From Nephromyces sp. MM_2019 (lineage: Eukaryota; Apicomplexa; Aconoidasida; Nephromycida): a stretch of 37,160 bases of DNA. The notes under the pieces are model-generated. The model searched no databases and was not told the origin of the DNA. It worked only from the letters and a program-made list of their open reading frames with translations. Below are positions 1 through 9,409 of this stretch, in pieces. The translations under genes and the position numbers were made by a program. Location of the stretch: contig JADHZB010000731.1 in the NCBI GenBank assembly GCA_015657535.1, positions 1-37,160 on the forward strand, written 5' to 3'. How positions within the stretch are numbered: the stretch's first letter is position 1; each line of letters opens with the position of its first letter.

Positions 1-385
1 GGGGGGTTCATTTCATGCCCCCCAGGAGGTTTGAGTTCACACTATAGGATTTACATATCGTAGGATGGTGGAAACACTGTTGGAGTTTGATGGAAATGCT
101 GGTTTTCCTTACAGTCTACACACTAAATTCTTTTCTTCTAAAGAAGCCCGTGTGTGGGGGCTGCTACGTTGAGGGTTTTTACCGCATCCTCATGCGTGTG
201 CGTATCAAACTCTGCATAAAGGAAAGCTTTACCAGTTCTCCTTGCTTAAACAGCTTCTACGCAAATTACGGGGTATACAGCATATCTTTATGGGCCACAA
301 ACGCAACTAGCACACACACACACTCAAATTTTTCTGCATACGAAGAAGCGAAGGCAGTGTGTGGTATGTTTGATAACTTATAGAG

Positions 386-631
386 TTAGCTTGTTCCATG
401 AAAACGCTCTCCCGCTTTATCTGGTATTTTCAGTCTCCTAGAAATCCCATTCCTACAATCACACACACACACACACAGATTGGCAGGCAAATACACACAC
501 ACGAAGATTAGCAAAGACACACATGCACGCTTCTGAGTGGATGGCAGTTTATAACTAGCCTTCCTAGTGGGTAGAAAACGGCGACATATAAAGTTTGCAA
601 TCTGTCGGTATAAGCAGCACACATCATAAGC
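386..631 (-). CDS. 3' part of an unrecognised gene, two candidate exons
   Basis: Two candidate exons can be seen on the minus strand, downstream of gene C. The last runs 452 to 386. It has a TG-rich tract ending in TTGTAG as acceptor, a phase-2 entry, and 21 codons ending in TAA (KIPDKAGERFHGTS at the C terminus). The one before begins at 631 after a TTCGCAG acceptor and is open in two frames for more than 30 codons, so its frame and its donor (near 510-545) are not settled. One frame is Cys/Arg-rich (CCLYRQIANFICRRF). I see no start codon exon between these and the stop of gene C at 822. They may be a separate gene or extra exons of gene C if that gene has an alternative 3' end. The protein is not recognised. 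Confidence 0.35.
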   Translation of the reverse strand, partial: AYDVCCLYRQIANFICRRFLPTRKASYKLPSTQKRACVSLLIFVCVYLPANLCVCVCDCRNGISRRLKIPDKAGERFHGTS

Positions 632-821
632 CTGCGAAGGGCATCCAGAAGAGTTTCTTTTTGGCACAATGCACTGCTTAAAGCATCAAATTTGAGTATT
701 TACTAGCCCGTATATCCCAGGGAGGGGGGTGTATATACCCCCCACATATATATATATATATATACTCTGTCCTCATTTTCCGACGGGGGTAGCGTATATA
801 CACCCCACATCTATTCGTTCC

Positions 822-2606
822 TCAATTTCCTTTGTTAAACAGCTGATAAAGAGACCCCCCACTTCTAGAAACCCCCCCCGATGGGGGTGTAGGTACACTC
901 CCTCCTTCACTCTGCCTCATCTTTTTCCCCTTCTCATTTTGCAAAGTTCCAGAAAGCTCAGATGCCCTAACAATCGGCAGAAACGCCGTATTGCCCGTCT
1001 CAAAGTGCGTAGCTGAGAGGGAGGGATATAGAAAGCTCTGCTTCCCAGTATCAGAGGGCGTAGGATTAGCCCCTTGAAGTCTTCGCAGTTTCTTCTTAGC
1101 GCTACGGCTGTGTGCTCCCTCCAATGTTCGCTGCCTTCTTGTGGGGGTTATTCCTTTATCACCTTGGCTTGTATGTGTATGGCTCTCTGGAATAGAAACT
1201 GAGGAACCAACGGTTTTCTCTGCGAAAACACATCAAAGCGTTGAGAGGAACTTGCCGGGCTGTATGTGTGTGTGCAAGATAAATAGAAAGAAGAAGACGA
1301 AGAAGGAGTAGCTATCGAACAGCAAAGAACAAGAAGCTTGAGAAGCGAAACACACCAAACAGCCAGAAGTGAAGTGAAACTCACACAAAGAAGAGGAGGA
1401 ATATGAAGCATAAGGGAGCAATTTCGATTGAATAGATAAATATATGTGTGCGAAAGTAGCTAAAGCATCACATGCGAAAAGAAATCAACAAGAGAAGGAG
1501 TACAGCTCATCGGCCAACGCAAATGAAAGCCACTCACAAAAGGGAGCCCCTAGACCGTAGGGATAGGCAAACACACGTGCGAAAATTTTGAGAAAAAAGC
1601 ATACAAGACACACACTTATACGAACACACCTGCACACACCACACGCTTGCACTAGCTCACAGACACGCATATATACACCCATATATACTCCTGCACACAA
1701 ACTTGCACACATGCAGGCACAGATACACCTGCACACATATACATGCATACATATCTGTAGATAAACACCTCCAAAAAATACACGGACATAACCATACAGA
1801 CACACCCTGATAGACACACACACACACACACCCTGATAGACACACACACACACACACCCTGATAGACACACACACACCCTGATAGACACACCCACACACA
1901 CACCCTGATAGACACACACACACACACACCCTGATAGACACACACACACACACACCCTGATAGACACACCCACACACACACCCTGATAGACACACACACA
2001 CACCCTGATAGACACACCCACACACACACACATATCCACTCACCCACACACACACACATATCCACTCACCCACACACACACACATATCCACTCACCCACA
2101 CACACACACATATCCACTCACCCACACACACAGACATATCCACCCACACATCCGCACGCCCTCACACACAACTACACACACACACTCCCACTAACGTTTC
2201 CTCCCAACCCCCCTCTAAATGCACGCCCTTACCACGACCTGCTTGATAAGCTCTTTCTCCAGACTGAGAAATCAGCTGCTTCCCTTCGTATGAAAATGCT
2301 TCTTCTGCGCTTCTTTCTACTTCAACAGTAAAGAGGGACTCAATTGGAAGCTCAGCAATGGCTTTAGTCATAGATGATGAGCTAATATCCTTGAAAACAC
2401 TTTCTTCCCTAAAGGGGGGTTTTTGAGGAAGTTCAACACTGTGTGTCTGCTGCTGATAAAACACAAAGAGACGTTTCAGGCGTTTTTTAAGGGCTTCTCA
2501 TAGAGTCGTGATCGACTACAGCACCCTATGAATATCCCCATCTTCATAAGCGCAAAGAAAATCACTAATAGAAACTACAGCATAGTGTACGTACACTCGC
2601 ATTCAT
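822..2606 (-). CDS. Gene C: unrecognised soluble protein, 3 exons, 209 aa
   Basis: Three exons join in one frame. Exon 1 is 2606-2595 (Met-Asn-Ala-Ser, donor GTACGT). Exon 2 is 2452-2233 (acceptor TTTTATCAG, donor GTAAGG, ends in phase 1). Exon 3 is 1219-822 (acceptor TTTTCGCAG, 131 codons to TGA). Exons 2 and 3 are stop-free over 73 and 131 codons and are clearly unlike the TG-rich DNA between them. The protein would be hydrophilic. Its first third is acidic ([16 protein letters not shown]). The middle has a basic stretch ([12 protein letters not shown], a possible nuclear signal by composition only). The tail is Ser/Gly/Pro-rich. No membrane segment or known domain is seen. The 1013-bp second intron (1220-2232) carries two minisatellites. 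Exon 1 is the least certain part. A pyrimidine tract plus AG lies one base before the ATG, so a leader intron or trans-splicing is possible. Confidence 0.58.
1220..2232 (-). other. Large repeat-filled intron of gene C
   Basis: On the coding strand it starts GTAAGG and ends TTTTCGCAG. About 560 bp is TG-rich satellite. The part near the acceptor is pyrimidine-rich. Around 1560-1485 lies a short in-phase stretch ([18 protein letters not shown]) preceded by a TAG acceptor. It would also splice in phase onto exon 2 and end at a TGA, so an alternative terminal exon cannot be excluded. Confidence 0.5.
1795..2180. repeat. Compound CA minisatellite
   Basis: Two units sit side by side. The first is a (CA)n block capped by CCCTGATAGA, repeated nine times between about 1806 and 2025 with spacing of 21 to 28 bp. 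The second is a 26-bp unit beginning CATATCCACTCACCCACA, repeated about four and a half times from 2031 to 2150. Length variation comes from the CA run, as expected for slippage. Three long minus-strand frames through it encode only Cys/Val/Ser/Gly repeats and are products of the repeat. Confidence 0.9.
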
Positions 2607-2852
2607 GCTATAAGAGAAGAGTAAGAGAGATTCAGTGTGTGTTCACAAATAAATTTGCAGTAGCATATACGGTGAGAATGAGGTGGGTAGAGAGTCGCAA
2701 GATCTTATGCCTTAAGCACGATTCAGGCTGTGTGCATGTGTGTGTGTAGAGTGTTCAGCACGTGTGGTGCGTTTTTGTAGCGTGTATTACATGTGTGTAG
2801 CGTGTGTGCAGTGTGCTTGCAGTGTGCGCGCGTGCTGCGTGCCCAACCTCTG

Positions 2853-2888
2853 TGTGCACATCGTGTGTACGTACACACGATGTGCACA
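2853..2888. repeat. 36-bp perfect palindrome
   Basis: Two 18-base arms meet with no spacer at 2870/2871. The core is GTGTACGTACAC, flanked by the complementary arms TGTGCACATC and GATGTGCACA. It lies in the TG-rich gap between the end of gene B (3146) and the first exon of gene C (2606). It could extrude as a cruciform or be a binding site for a symmetric factor. The sequence does not show which. Confidence 0.9.
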
Positions 2889-3145
2889 AGACGTGTAAAT
2901 GCTACAAATAGTACATACTGTGTACTTATCTAATGTAATAACGCACATACGCACCATCTATAAATGTATTGTGTGCGCGTACCTTCTGAAATCTATGCCC
3001 TGCGTATATTCCACAAGTGAATGCATCTAGTGCTCTGTCTACGGGCACTCTTACCGCCGTGTGTGTGGGTGCATATGTGTGTATGTGTTAGCATATGCGC
3101 GTAGCATGTGAGCATATCAACTACAGGATTCAGCTCTTTCTTCAT

Positions 3146-4812
3146 TCAGTGCACAGCGATGTATTCTGCCTCAAACTTTACCTTCAGCTTCACACCAGAT
3201 GACTGTGACGCTTCAGACTGCTTCGCTCTTTTCAGTGAAACTTTGATTCCCTCATCATCTCCCTTCTTATAACCCCTCGCACACCTATTCTTCCTGCACA
3301 ATACATGGGTATCGTAGCATTTAAGCAGCTATAATACGCACACCAATGTAAGAGATCAAGTGATGAAGTGAGTGTACATACACCGAAAGCCTCACGCCTT
3401 TGAGGGGCTTTTATAGATGAAATCTTGATGAATAGAGAAGATCAGGAAAAAAACCGTTTTTACCAACTCAACAGCTGTGGTATATACTGTGAAACTTTGT
3501 GAAGTGAACTGTCAGAACATACCATCAAGCACACACACACACACACAGAGGAAAATATATACGGGGGTATAAATGTGATTACGTGCACACACAGAGGAGA
3601 ATGCATACATGTACACACAAAGAGGTTGATACGCACAAGTACACACCAAAAGGGTGATACACGCATGCACAAGCACAGAGCATACATATTTATAAATGCA
3701 GAAGAACATGAACAAGTACACATACACGCAGGAGCATACACACAAGAGCATAAAGAAGAGTTCTAACGAACACAACAGAGAGCACTACGAGAGAGATTCA
3801 AGCTGGAATAGTGTAGGTACAGCGAAAAAGCTGAAAACTCAGGATTGACGAGGCCTTTCCAGTCACTCACACACATAAAAACCTTCAGAGAGAAGCACAC
3901 ACAATCATATCAGTTGATAAACAATACTCTGACACACACTAAGATATTCCAGCTAATAGCACACACAACCTGCATACCTTCTAGCATTAACAGGGCAACG
4001 TAGCTTAGAGCCTCCAGGAAATACGTTCTCGCATCCACAGGCCATACATTTATAAACCTATAACCAACAAAAGTACCTCAAGTCAATACAAAGAGCGATC
4101 ATGATACACACGCACATGAATGCGGTGTACGTACACCTGTATCTACAAGTGCCCCACTTCGTGTATGTCTGTTCAAAAAAAAGTAAATAATAGAAAAATT
4201 TCTAGGGCTACACGCTGCCATATACACGCAAAAACTCGCTATAGGCAACCCATACACACACTCTAAACCATACCCATAAATACACGCAATCCCAACCCTA
4301 AACATGGGCACACACACTTCAATCTGCGCACACAGTACTCAAACCAGTGCATATAAACACACATACTTCGAACTCTGTACAAAAACACACACATTCCAAA
4401 CCTCAAACATGAGCACACGCAATCCAAACCTTTAATATAGACACACACACTTCGAATCCAGCATACACACTCAAAATCCTACATATAAACACACACACCT
4501 CAAAACCTACTCACAAACAACCACTTCGAACCCTACACACACACACTCTTATACCTAGCCCAACATACTATTCAAATTCCACTCCACAAGCTCTCCAATT
4601 TCCATCTTCACGCCCTTACCACCCTCCAACATGTACAGGCGTACACAAGCACAAGTGATACCGACACTTTTGGATGCCCATAAAAGCGCACACACACACG
4701 GGCTTCCTTTTGCTCCTTACCATTTGATTCTTCACTAATGTTTCAATTGATGATCCCCCTTCGGAATAATACCCACTTTTCCAAAAGCCCTCCTTCTTTG
4801 CCTCTGGAAAAG

Positions 4813-4846
<34 letters not shown>

Positions 4847-5270
4847 CACATATGAGCAATAACACAGCTAACACACACCATAAAGAGATCTTCTTCATAC
4901 AAAAGAAAAAACGTAAAGCATCGCGGAAAAGGAAGCATAAGAAGAAGTAACGAAGTGATGGAAAAAAGGTGGACTTGAAAGCCTTAGAAGGCAGCTTAGA
5001 AGAGGCTATAGAAGGCCTGCAAGCTGAAGAAAGCTGGCAGAATTGCAGCCCCACACACATACACACACAAATACAGAAATACGCACACAGACACACAAAA
5101 AAAACACACACATATCTTGAAAGGGATACTAAAGAGATATATATGTGTACACATATCATTTACCCACCACGTATACTACTCTTCTTCTTCCTTGAGTTTC
5201 TCGCCTCAGTGTATGGCAAGCACATCACACCAGGTAGGAGAAGAGTCCCACAATAAGAGCAGAAGCTCAT
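3146..5270 (-). CDS. Gene B: unrecognised multi-exon protein
   Basis: Exons on the minus strand: 5290-5231 (ATG at 5270, acceptor CCTCTCAG, donor GTGTGA); 4803-4721 (acceptor CTTTTCCAG, donor GTAAGG); 4168-4137 (acceptor TTTTGAACAG, donor GTGTAC); 4057-3978 (acceptor GGTTATAG, donor GTATGC); about 3854-3768 (end uncertain); 3494- or 3508-3464 (donor GTAAAA); 3293-3146 (acceptor TTGTGCAG, stop TGA). Phases 1, 0, 2, 1, 1, 2 agree across the set. The N terminus has a CxxC pair (MSFCSYCGTLLLP). The middle is aromatic and aliphatic (NVWPVDARTYFLEALSYVALL). The C terminus is basic (GDDEGIKVSLKRAKQSEAS). The CxxC recalls zinc-ribbon starts, but no second CxxC is seen, so no function is assigned. Further small exons may lie in the long introns, and exon 1 could be internal because its frame is open upstream of the ATG. 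Confidence 0.58.
4240..4560. repeat. Degenerate ~30-bp TG/CA repeat in an intron of gene B
   Basis: The plus strand shows about ten diverged units of roughly 25-32 bp. Each has an ACACAC(AC) block followed by a variable CTTCGAAYYC or CCAAACCT block and then ACATA. It lies inside the intron between the exons at 4721 and 4168. The TTCGAA box recurs near 4367, 4451 and 4526. The divergence suggests an old minisatellite rather than fresh slippage. Confidence 0.65.
4812..4842. repeat. (CA)n microsatellite
   Basis: About 15 CA units, broken only near the end. On the coding strand of gene B it is a (TG)n run that ends a few bases before the CTTTTCCAG acceptor of the exon at 4803, so it is part of that intron. 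Confidence 0.9.
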
Positions 5271-5754
5271 GCGCACCTTTTCGTGAAGATCTGAGAGGTG
5301 GAATAATACAACAGAGCGTTGCACACACAACATCGTTCTTTAGTGTGCATGTGCGTGTGTTGTGATTGCACCTGGATTAAGTGTGTAATTCACACCAGCT
5401 TTGAATCATCAGCAAGCACCTACTTTTTTGGCTTTAAACTTTGAAAACTTCCACACACATTATCTGCTAACCAAGAGCAAGCTGGAAACATCCAAAAAGA
5501 GCAGTAAAATCCCCACTTTGAGCCTTATCATTAGCTAGCAAACAGAGCTTAAATAGGCCTTAACGTTAAACCCTAAAGCAGAGAATTCTTCGTAGGAGAC
5601 TCTCTACCTACACAATACACAAGCATATTGGAGCAATATATGCGTAAAAATAGAGGCGATGCGAGAAAAATACCTTGCTCACGCTGCAGCAGGAGCGTGT
5701 CGAATTTCCTCCTGCAAAAAAAAACATGCACACATATTTGTATAATGCATGAAA

Positions 5755-6020
5755 GGTAATGAGACGAAGAAGAGGGAAAAGGGGAAGGAGAGGAGGAAGA
5801 AGAGAGAAAAGGTGAAGAGAAATGACGAAAAAAGATGAAGAAGAAGAAGAAGAAGAGGAATATAGGAAAACAAAGAGGGAAAAGAAAGGAGAAAAAGAGA
5901 AAGAAAGAGATGGAAAATAATAGGAAGAAGAGGGAAAACAGTAGGACCCGCAGAGGAGTCCTCAGGAAAAAACAAGAAGAGGAAAAGGGGCAAAAACAGG
6001 AGGAAGAAGAAGAAAACCTC
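5755..6020. repeat. Polypurine/polypyrimidine tract
   Basis: About 265 bp are almost only A and G on the plus strand, with runs such as GAAGAAGAAGAAGAAG. The tract lies between the end of gene A (6133) and the start of gene B (5270), so on the transcribed strand of these genes it is C/T-rich. Open frames across it (Lys/Glu/Arg-rich on plus, Phe/Leu/Ser-rich on minus) follow from composition and are not called as genes. Confidence 0.85.
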
Positions 6021-6132
6021 GTATAAAACAGAGAGTTGAGAAGATAACATAAACTTTACAAAGTAAAATTAGAATGAAATTCCACTCTTTTAGGATTTCT
6101 CTGGCAGAGAATCCCGCCTTCAGGAAAAATTT

Positions 6133-6992
6133 TCAATCCTCCAATACAGGGGGTAAAAACGGCTGTTTCGCCAGCAAATCCTCATGAAAGCAGCCTTTCA
6201 AGACATCCAGACACAAATTGGAACACACAACAGTTATAGCACCCCAAAGAAAACCGGATGCAGGCATTCTCTTAGCTATACATACTAGGTGTATTTTTGT
6301 GAAAAAGAGCATAAGATATCCATAACAACAAGCAAAGGTGCACACGCACAAGGCAACAGGGATGAAAAAAAACACACACACCCAGCACATAGCGTGCCTA
6401 CAAATTAAGAGTTAAAGCCTCTAAACGAAGGGATGAAGAATACTTACATTAGTACACGGCTCGTGGCTGGAGATGTAAGGGAAAGCCGAACAGCTGCCAG
6501 ATATAGATAATCCAGAGTATTCTGCTGAATATCTTCGTCGGTTTTGCTACCTCCTTCTCCACTCTTTTTATAGCTTAAGGAAGAGGGTGCAGTTCTCTTA
6601 AGCAGGCTAAGAACCTTATCAGATCGATCGGCTACTTCATGATGCGGCAAATCACTACACGTTCTGGTATAGGCAGAAGAAGGTAACCCTACGCTGGGAA
6701 AGGCGGGGATTTTACTCTGTGTGTGTCCAGAGAAAACCGCAAGACCGGGAATTGAGACTTGCTGTGCATTGAGGTTCCCATCTTCAGATCTTTTTCCGTC
6801 TTCAGCTCTCCTTTCATCTTCAACTCTTCTTCCGTCTTCAGCTCTCCTTTCATCTTCAACTCTTCTTCCATCTTCAACTCTCTGAAGCTGCGCGGCCAGA
6901 TTCTGACGAAATTTCATCAGCTGAGAGTGAGTAGAAGAAGGCAGTGAAAACATTCCCTCCTGCGCATCAAAGGGCCGGCCATTCCCCCTCAT
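6133..6992 (-). CDS. Gene A: membrane-anchored protein with charged repeats, 2 exons, 269 aa
   Basis: Exon 1 (6992-6448) ends in a consensus GTAAGT donor. A 50-bp intron (6398-6447) ends TTTGTAG. Exon 2 (6397-6133) rejoins in frame, the split codon restoring an ATG, and runs 88 codons to TGA. The N-terminal half is soluble. Residues about 35-65 hold a tandem charged repeat built on VEDGRR / VEDERRAEDG, from an 18/36-bp DNA repeat at about 6775-6885. The middle is Ser-rich. Exon 2 starts with some 30 hydrophobic, Cys/Phe-rich residues (VCVFFFIPVALCVCTF), enough for one or two membrane spans, followed by a short tail ending LPPVLED. The ATG at 6992 is the first in frame. The frame is open to a TAG about 60 bases upstream, and an acceptor-like CTTGCAG lies 12 bases before the ATG. 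Family not recognised. Confidence 0.68.
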
Positions 6993-7059
6993 CTTACACT
7001 CCACTGCAAGCGATTTTATGGGAGTGTGAAAATTTCTACTTTGGGATTCTAACTATTCT

Positions 7060-7195
7060 ACGCATGGGCGTGTTCGGGTGTGTGGGTGTGTGTGGGTGTT
7101 TTTGGGTGTTTTCGGGTGTATGGATGTGTGTGCATTAATCTGCGTGTGTGCGGGTGGGTGTGCATTTACCTGCGTGTGTTTGTGTGCATGTATGC
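7060..7195 (+). repeat. TG-rich tract between divergent genes
   Basis: GTGTGGGTGT-type repeats on the plus strand, between the start of gene A (minus, 6992) and the first acceptor of gene F (plus, 7333). If TG richness marks the coding strand of introns here, as in genes B and C, this tract would be a 5' leader intron of gene F. A GTATGT donor-like site lies at 7222. Confidence 0.6.
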
Positions 7196-7358
7196 GTTTC
7201 CGCTATTCTTACGCGGACTCTGGTATGTCACACATCACAAGTACCCACAAAGAAGATACGCACTCGAACTGTTCGTATACTACTCCACTCCTGACGTGGG
7301 CATATTCCTCTGTCATACTCTTATATTTGGCAGAAGTGTGTGCTACGGATCCAGCAGC

Positions 7359-7777
7359 ATGAGAGTATTTGAAGCTGCTTGTTATCTTAGCCCTTTAAGT
7401 GGGCACACACACAGGGGAAACACACTAGCTAAACCCACAAGACACACACACTAGCTATGCACATCATCTACACACACTAGCTGTACACACCAGCTACACA
7501 CACTAACCACACACATCATCCTTTGTTTGCAGTTGAATCTCTCGAAAAAATTCATCAAAGCATAGCAGTAAACCCAACAAGGCTGCGGCTATAGTGCGTC
7601 AAGATGTGTGTGTGAAACATAGAACACATTGAAGGGTTTCCACAGTGTAAGCTTCCACTCTTGGAGGAGGAGGAAGAAGAGAATGATGAAGCAGTAGCTT
7701 CGTATGAGATTGGCGTGTTTTTTCTTTTTCAAAGGCAACTACCCCAAAGACATGCTTTAAAGGAGGAAGAAGCATAG
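7359..7777 (+). CDS. Gene F: small acidic protein, 3 exons, about 68 aa
   Basis: Exons are 7334-7398 (acceptor TATTTGGCAG, ATG at 7359, ends in phase 1), 7533-7567 (acceptor TTGTTTGCAG, donor GTAAAC, phase 0) and 7646-7777 (acceptor TTTCCACAG, stop TAG). The phases agree. The product reads MRVFEAACYLSPL, then IESLEKIHQSIA, then CKLPLLEEEEEENDEAVA, ending in a Gln/Arg/Lys-rich tail. It looks like a small helical acidic protein with no membrane span or known motif. The frame stays open from the first acceptor to the ATG, so coding exons further upstream are possible. It is divergent from gene A, with about 370 bp between the start codons, so a shared promoter is plausible. Not recognised. Confidence 0.5.
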
Positions 7778-7864
7778 GAATGCAGGCTTTACTAGACGAA
7801 CAGAAGAAATGAAGACACCTACCGGATTGTGGTATGAGATATAGCCAACGATAGCGTTAGCTCG

Positions 7865-7888
7865 CTCTCACTAGGAGGGTAGTGAGAG
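7865..7888. repeat. Hairpin, 9-bp perfect stem
   Basis: CTCTCACTA and TAGTGAGAG flank a GGAGGG loop about 90 bp after the stop of gene F. It might act in 3' end formation or be chance. No T-tract follows. Confidence 0.5.
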
Positions 7889-8524
7889 GAGTTTTTCAGC
7901 TTCTAGCTCTTGGTAGTAGTTAAGCCTCTATATATACACACATGGAAAAAAAATGTGCTAGCTATGTTAAACTCTCTATTAATAGAGGGTATCAGCTATG
8001 TTGTGAGAATAAAGCCTGAGTAGACCAAGAATATAGTTGAAACCTGTGGAAGTAGCTTCGTGAATTGTTTCAGTATCTAAAACAGAGAGAGACTAGTCTC
8101 TAGCTTGGTGCCTCATGGGCTTACTCTAGACGCTAGCCAGCAAAGCCAAGTCCAAATAGAGGAAAGCCAAAAGCCAGAAAGCTAGTACGTGAAAGAGTGG
8201 AATACACAGCATTTTAGCAAGCATCCACTCTTTTTGCACACAGGTTCTGGTATTTATTAAACACATAGTTTAACATATATACTGCCTATATATCCTAGTA
8301 GTAGTATGTTCACCTTTTTGTATTGTGTGCTCCTGTAGAAAGAATAGCCTAGAGTATATAGTTTGTGTGCGTTAGCATTACTGCTCTAACAATATCAATA
8401 TACGTTTTTGCCTGCTCTTTCGTCCTCTTTTTCTGGTTGCCTCTGCATTGCCCACTTCTTTCTGCCTGCCTTTATGCGCTTCTATTAGCATCTGCACCGG
8501 AGAATTTGGTTTATTGGATCTTAC

Positions 8525-8960
8525 GCAATAGCAAGTGAGGATGTGAGTCCGTGTGGTTCAGTGTGTGTGTGCCTAGTTGTGAGACTATGTGATAGTCTAC
8601 GAGAGTGTATGCTTCTTTACATTTGAAACTGTGCCGTGCGGTCATTTGCAAGAGAGTGCGTGTGTGTGAGTGCATCTATATGGTTGTGGGAGTATGTGTG
8701 TCTGGGTATTTGTATATACTTGAGTATATGCTTGTGGATGTGAGTGCATGTGTGTGTGTGTCTGGGTGTTTGTATATGCTTGTGGTTTTGAGTGCATGTG
8801 CGGGTGTATGTGCCCGAGTGTATGTGAGTTTGCTAATACATGTGTGTTTGTCAGTACATGCCTATTTCCAAGTGTGCGTTTGTGGGAGTCTGTGCTTGTG
8901 TGTGCTCACTTGCTAGTGTGCAAGTGTGTGTAACTACTCACGTGTGCGTGACTGAAAGAT
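8525..8960 (+). repeat. TG-rich low-complexity tract
   Basis: About 430 bp of irregular TGTGTG, TGAGTG and TGTATG motifs on the plus strand. It lies immediately upstream of the candidate first exon of gene H (8974), where a leader intron of a plus-strand gene would be. Open frames in it (Val/Cys/Ser-rich) are composition artefacts. Confidence 0.7.
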
Positions 8961-8973
8961 AGTGTGTTCATTG

Positions 8974-9167
8974 ATGAGCTTCTCGGTTCTCAGTGGTAAG
9001 CGTGTGTGTGCTATCAAGCTTTTGTACATTCTGTAGCATTACTCCCTCATCTCTACCTAATACAGATAATGTGCATTAGCAAACAAACTCTCAGACACTA
9101 TATTGGTAGATACTGTATACCAACGGCACCTCTGAAACTTCACTCGAATACCTGTAATACTCTTTAA
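8974..9167 (+). CDS. Gene H: small unrecognised protein, 2 exons, 50 aa
   Basis: Exon 1 runs from the ATG at 8974 to 8995 (MSFSVLS) and ends at a GTAAGC donor. A 41-bp intron (8996-9036) ends CATTCTGTAG. Exon 2 (9037-9167) stays open for 42 codons to TAA (includes IMCISKQTLRHYIGRYCIP). Phase 1 is kept across the junction. The intron length equals that of the short intron inferred in the membrane-protein gene at 33.4 kb. The product is small and basic with a mildly hydrophobic N-terminal part. A 50-codon frame is not significant alone, so the case rests on the donor, acceptor and phase match. Confidence 0.35.
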
Positions 9168-9409
9168 TTCTCTAATCAAGCTAGCAATAGGTTAATACGC
9201 CTTAATTTTAGCTTGCACACACACTAGGCTTTGCTTCTAGCCTTAACACGTATAATTCATCAAAGTTAGCTTTGGAAGAGGATCGTCTGATGCTTATCTT
9301 ACCCTCACGCTTTCACACTGTTGTGTGCCCTTTTATGTGTATGCATATTTGTGTACGATCATATTCCATCTGATTAATTGCATTTATATTACTAGTTTTG
9401 GCTAGCGAG

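Noticed and set aside
1485..2091. Three long overlapping minus-strand frames of 137-184 codons
   Set aside because: They run through the CA minisatellite, whose units lack stop codons, and encode only Cys/Val/Ser/Gly repeats. They lie inside the inferred intron of gene C.
4735..5256. Plus-strand frames with Lys/Arg-rich ends near 4860-4950 and 4969-5050
   Set aside because: They are antisense to pyrimidine-rich intron DNA of gene B, and gene B's exons on the minus strand have better splice evidence.
5679..6050. 123-codon Phe/Leu/Ser-rich minus frame, apparently a membrane protein
   Set aside because: It is the complement of a GA-only tract. The hydrophobicity is a product of C/T-only codons and no splice or start evidence supports it.
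8089..8102. 14-bp palindrome AGAGACTAGTCTCT
   Set aside because: Short palindromes of this size are expected several times in a window this long, and nothing functional lies next to it.
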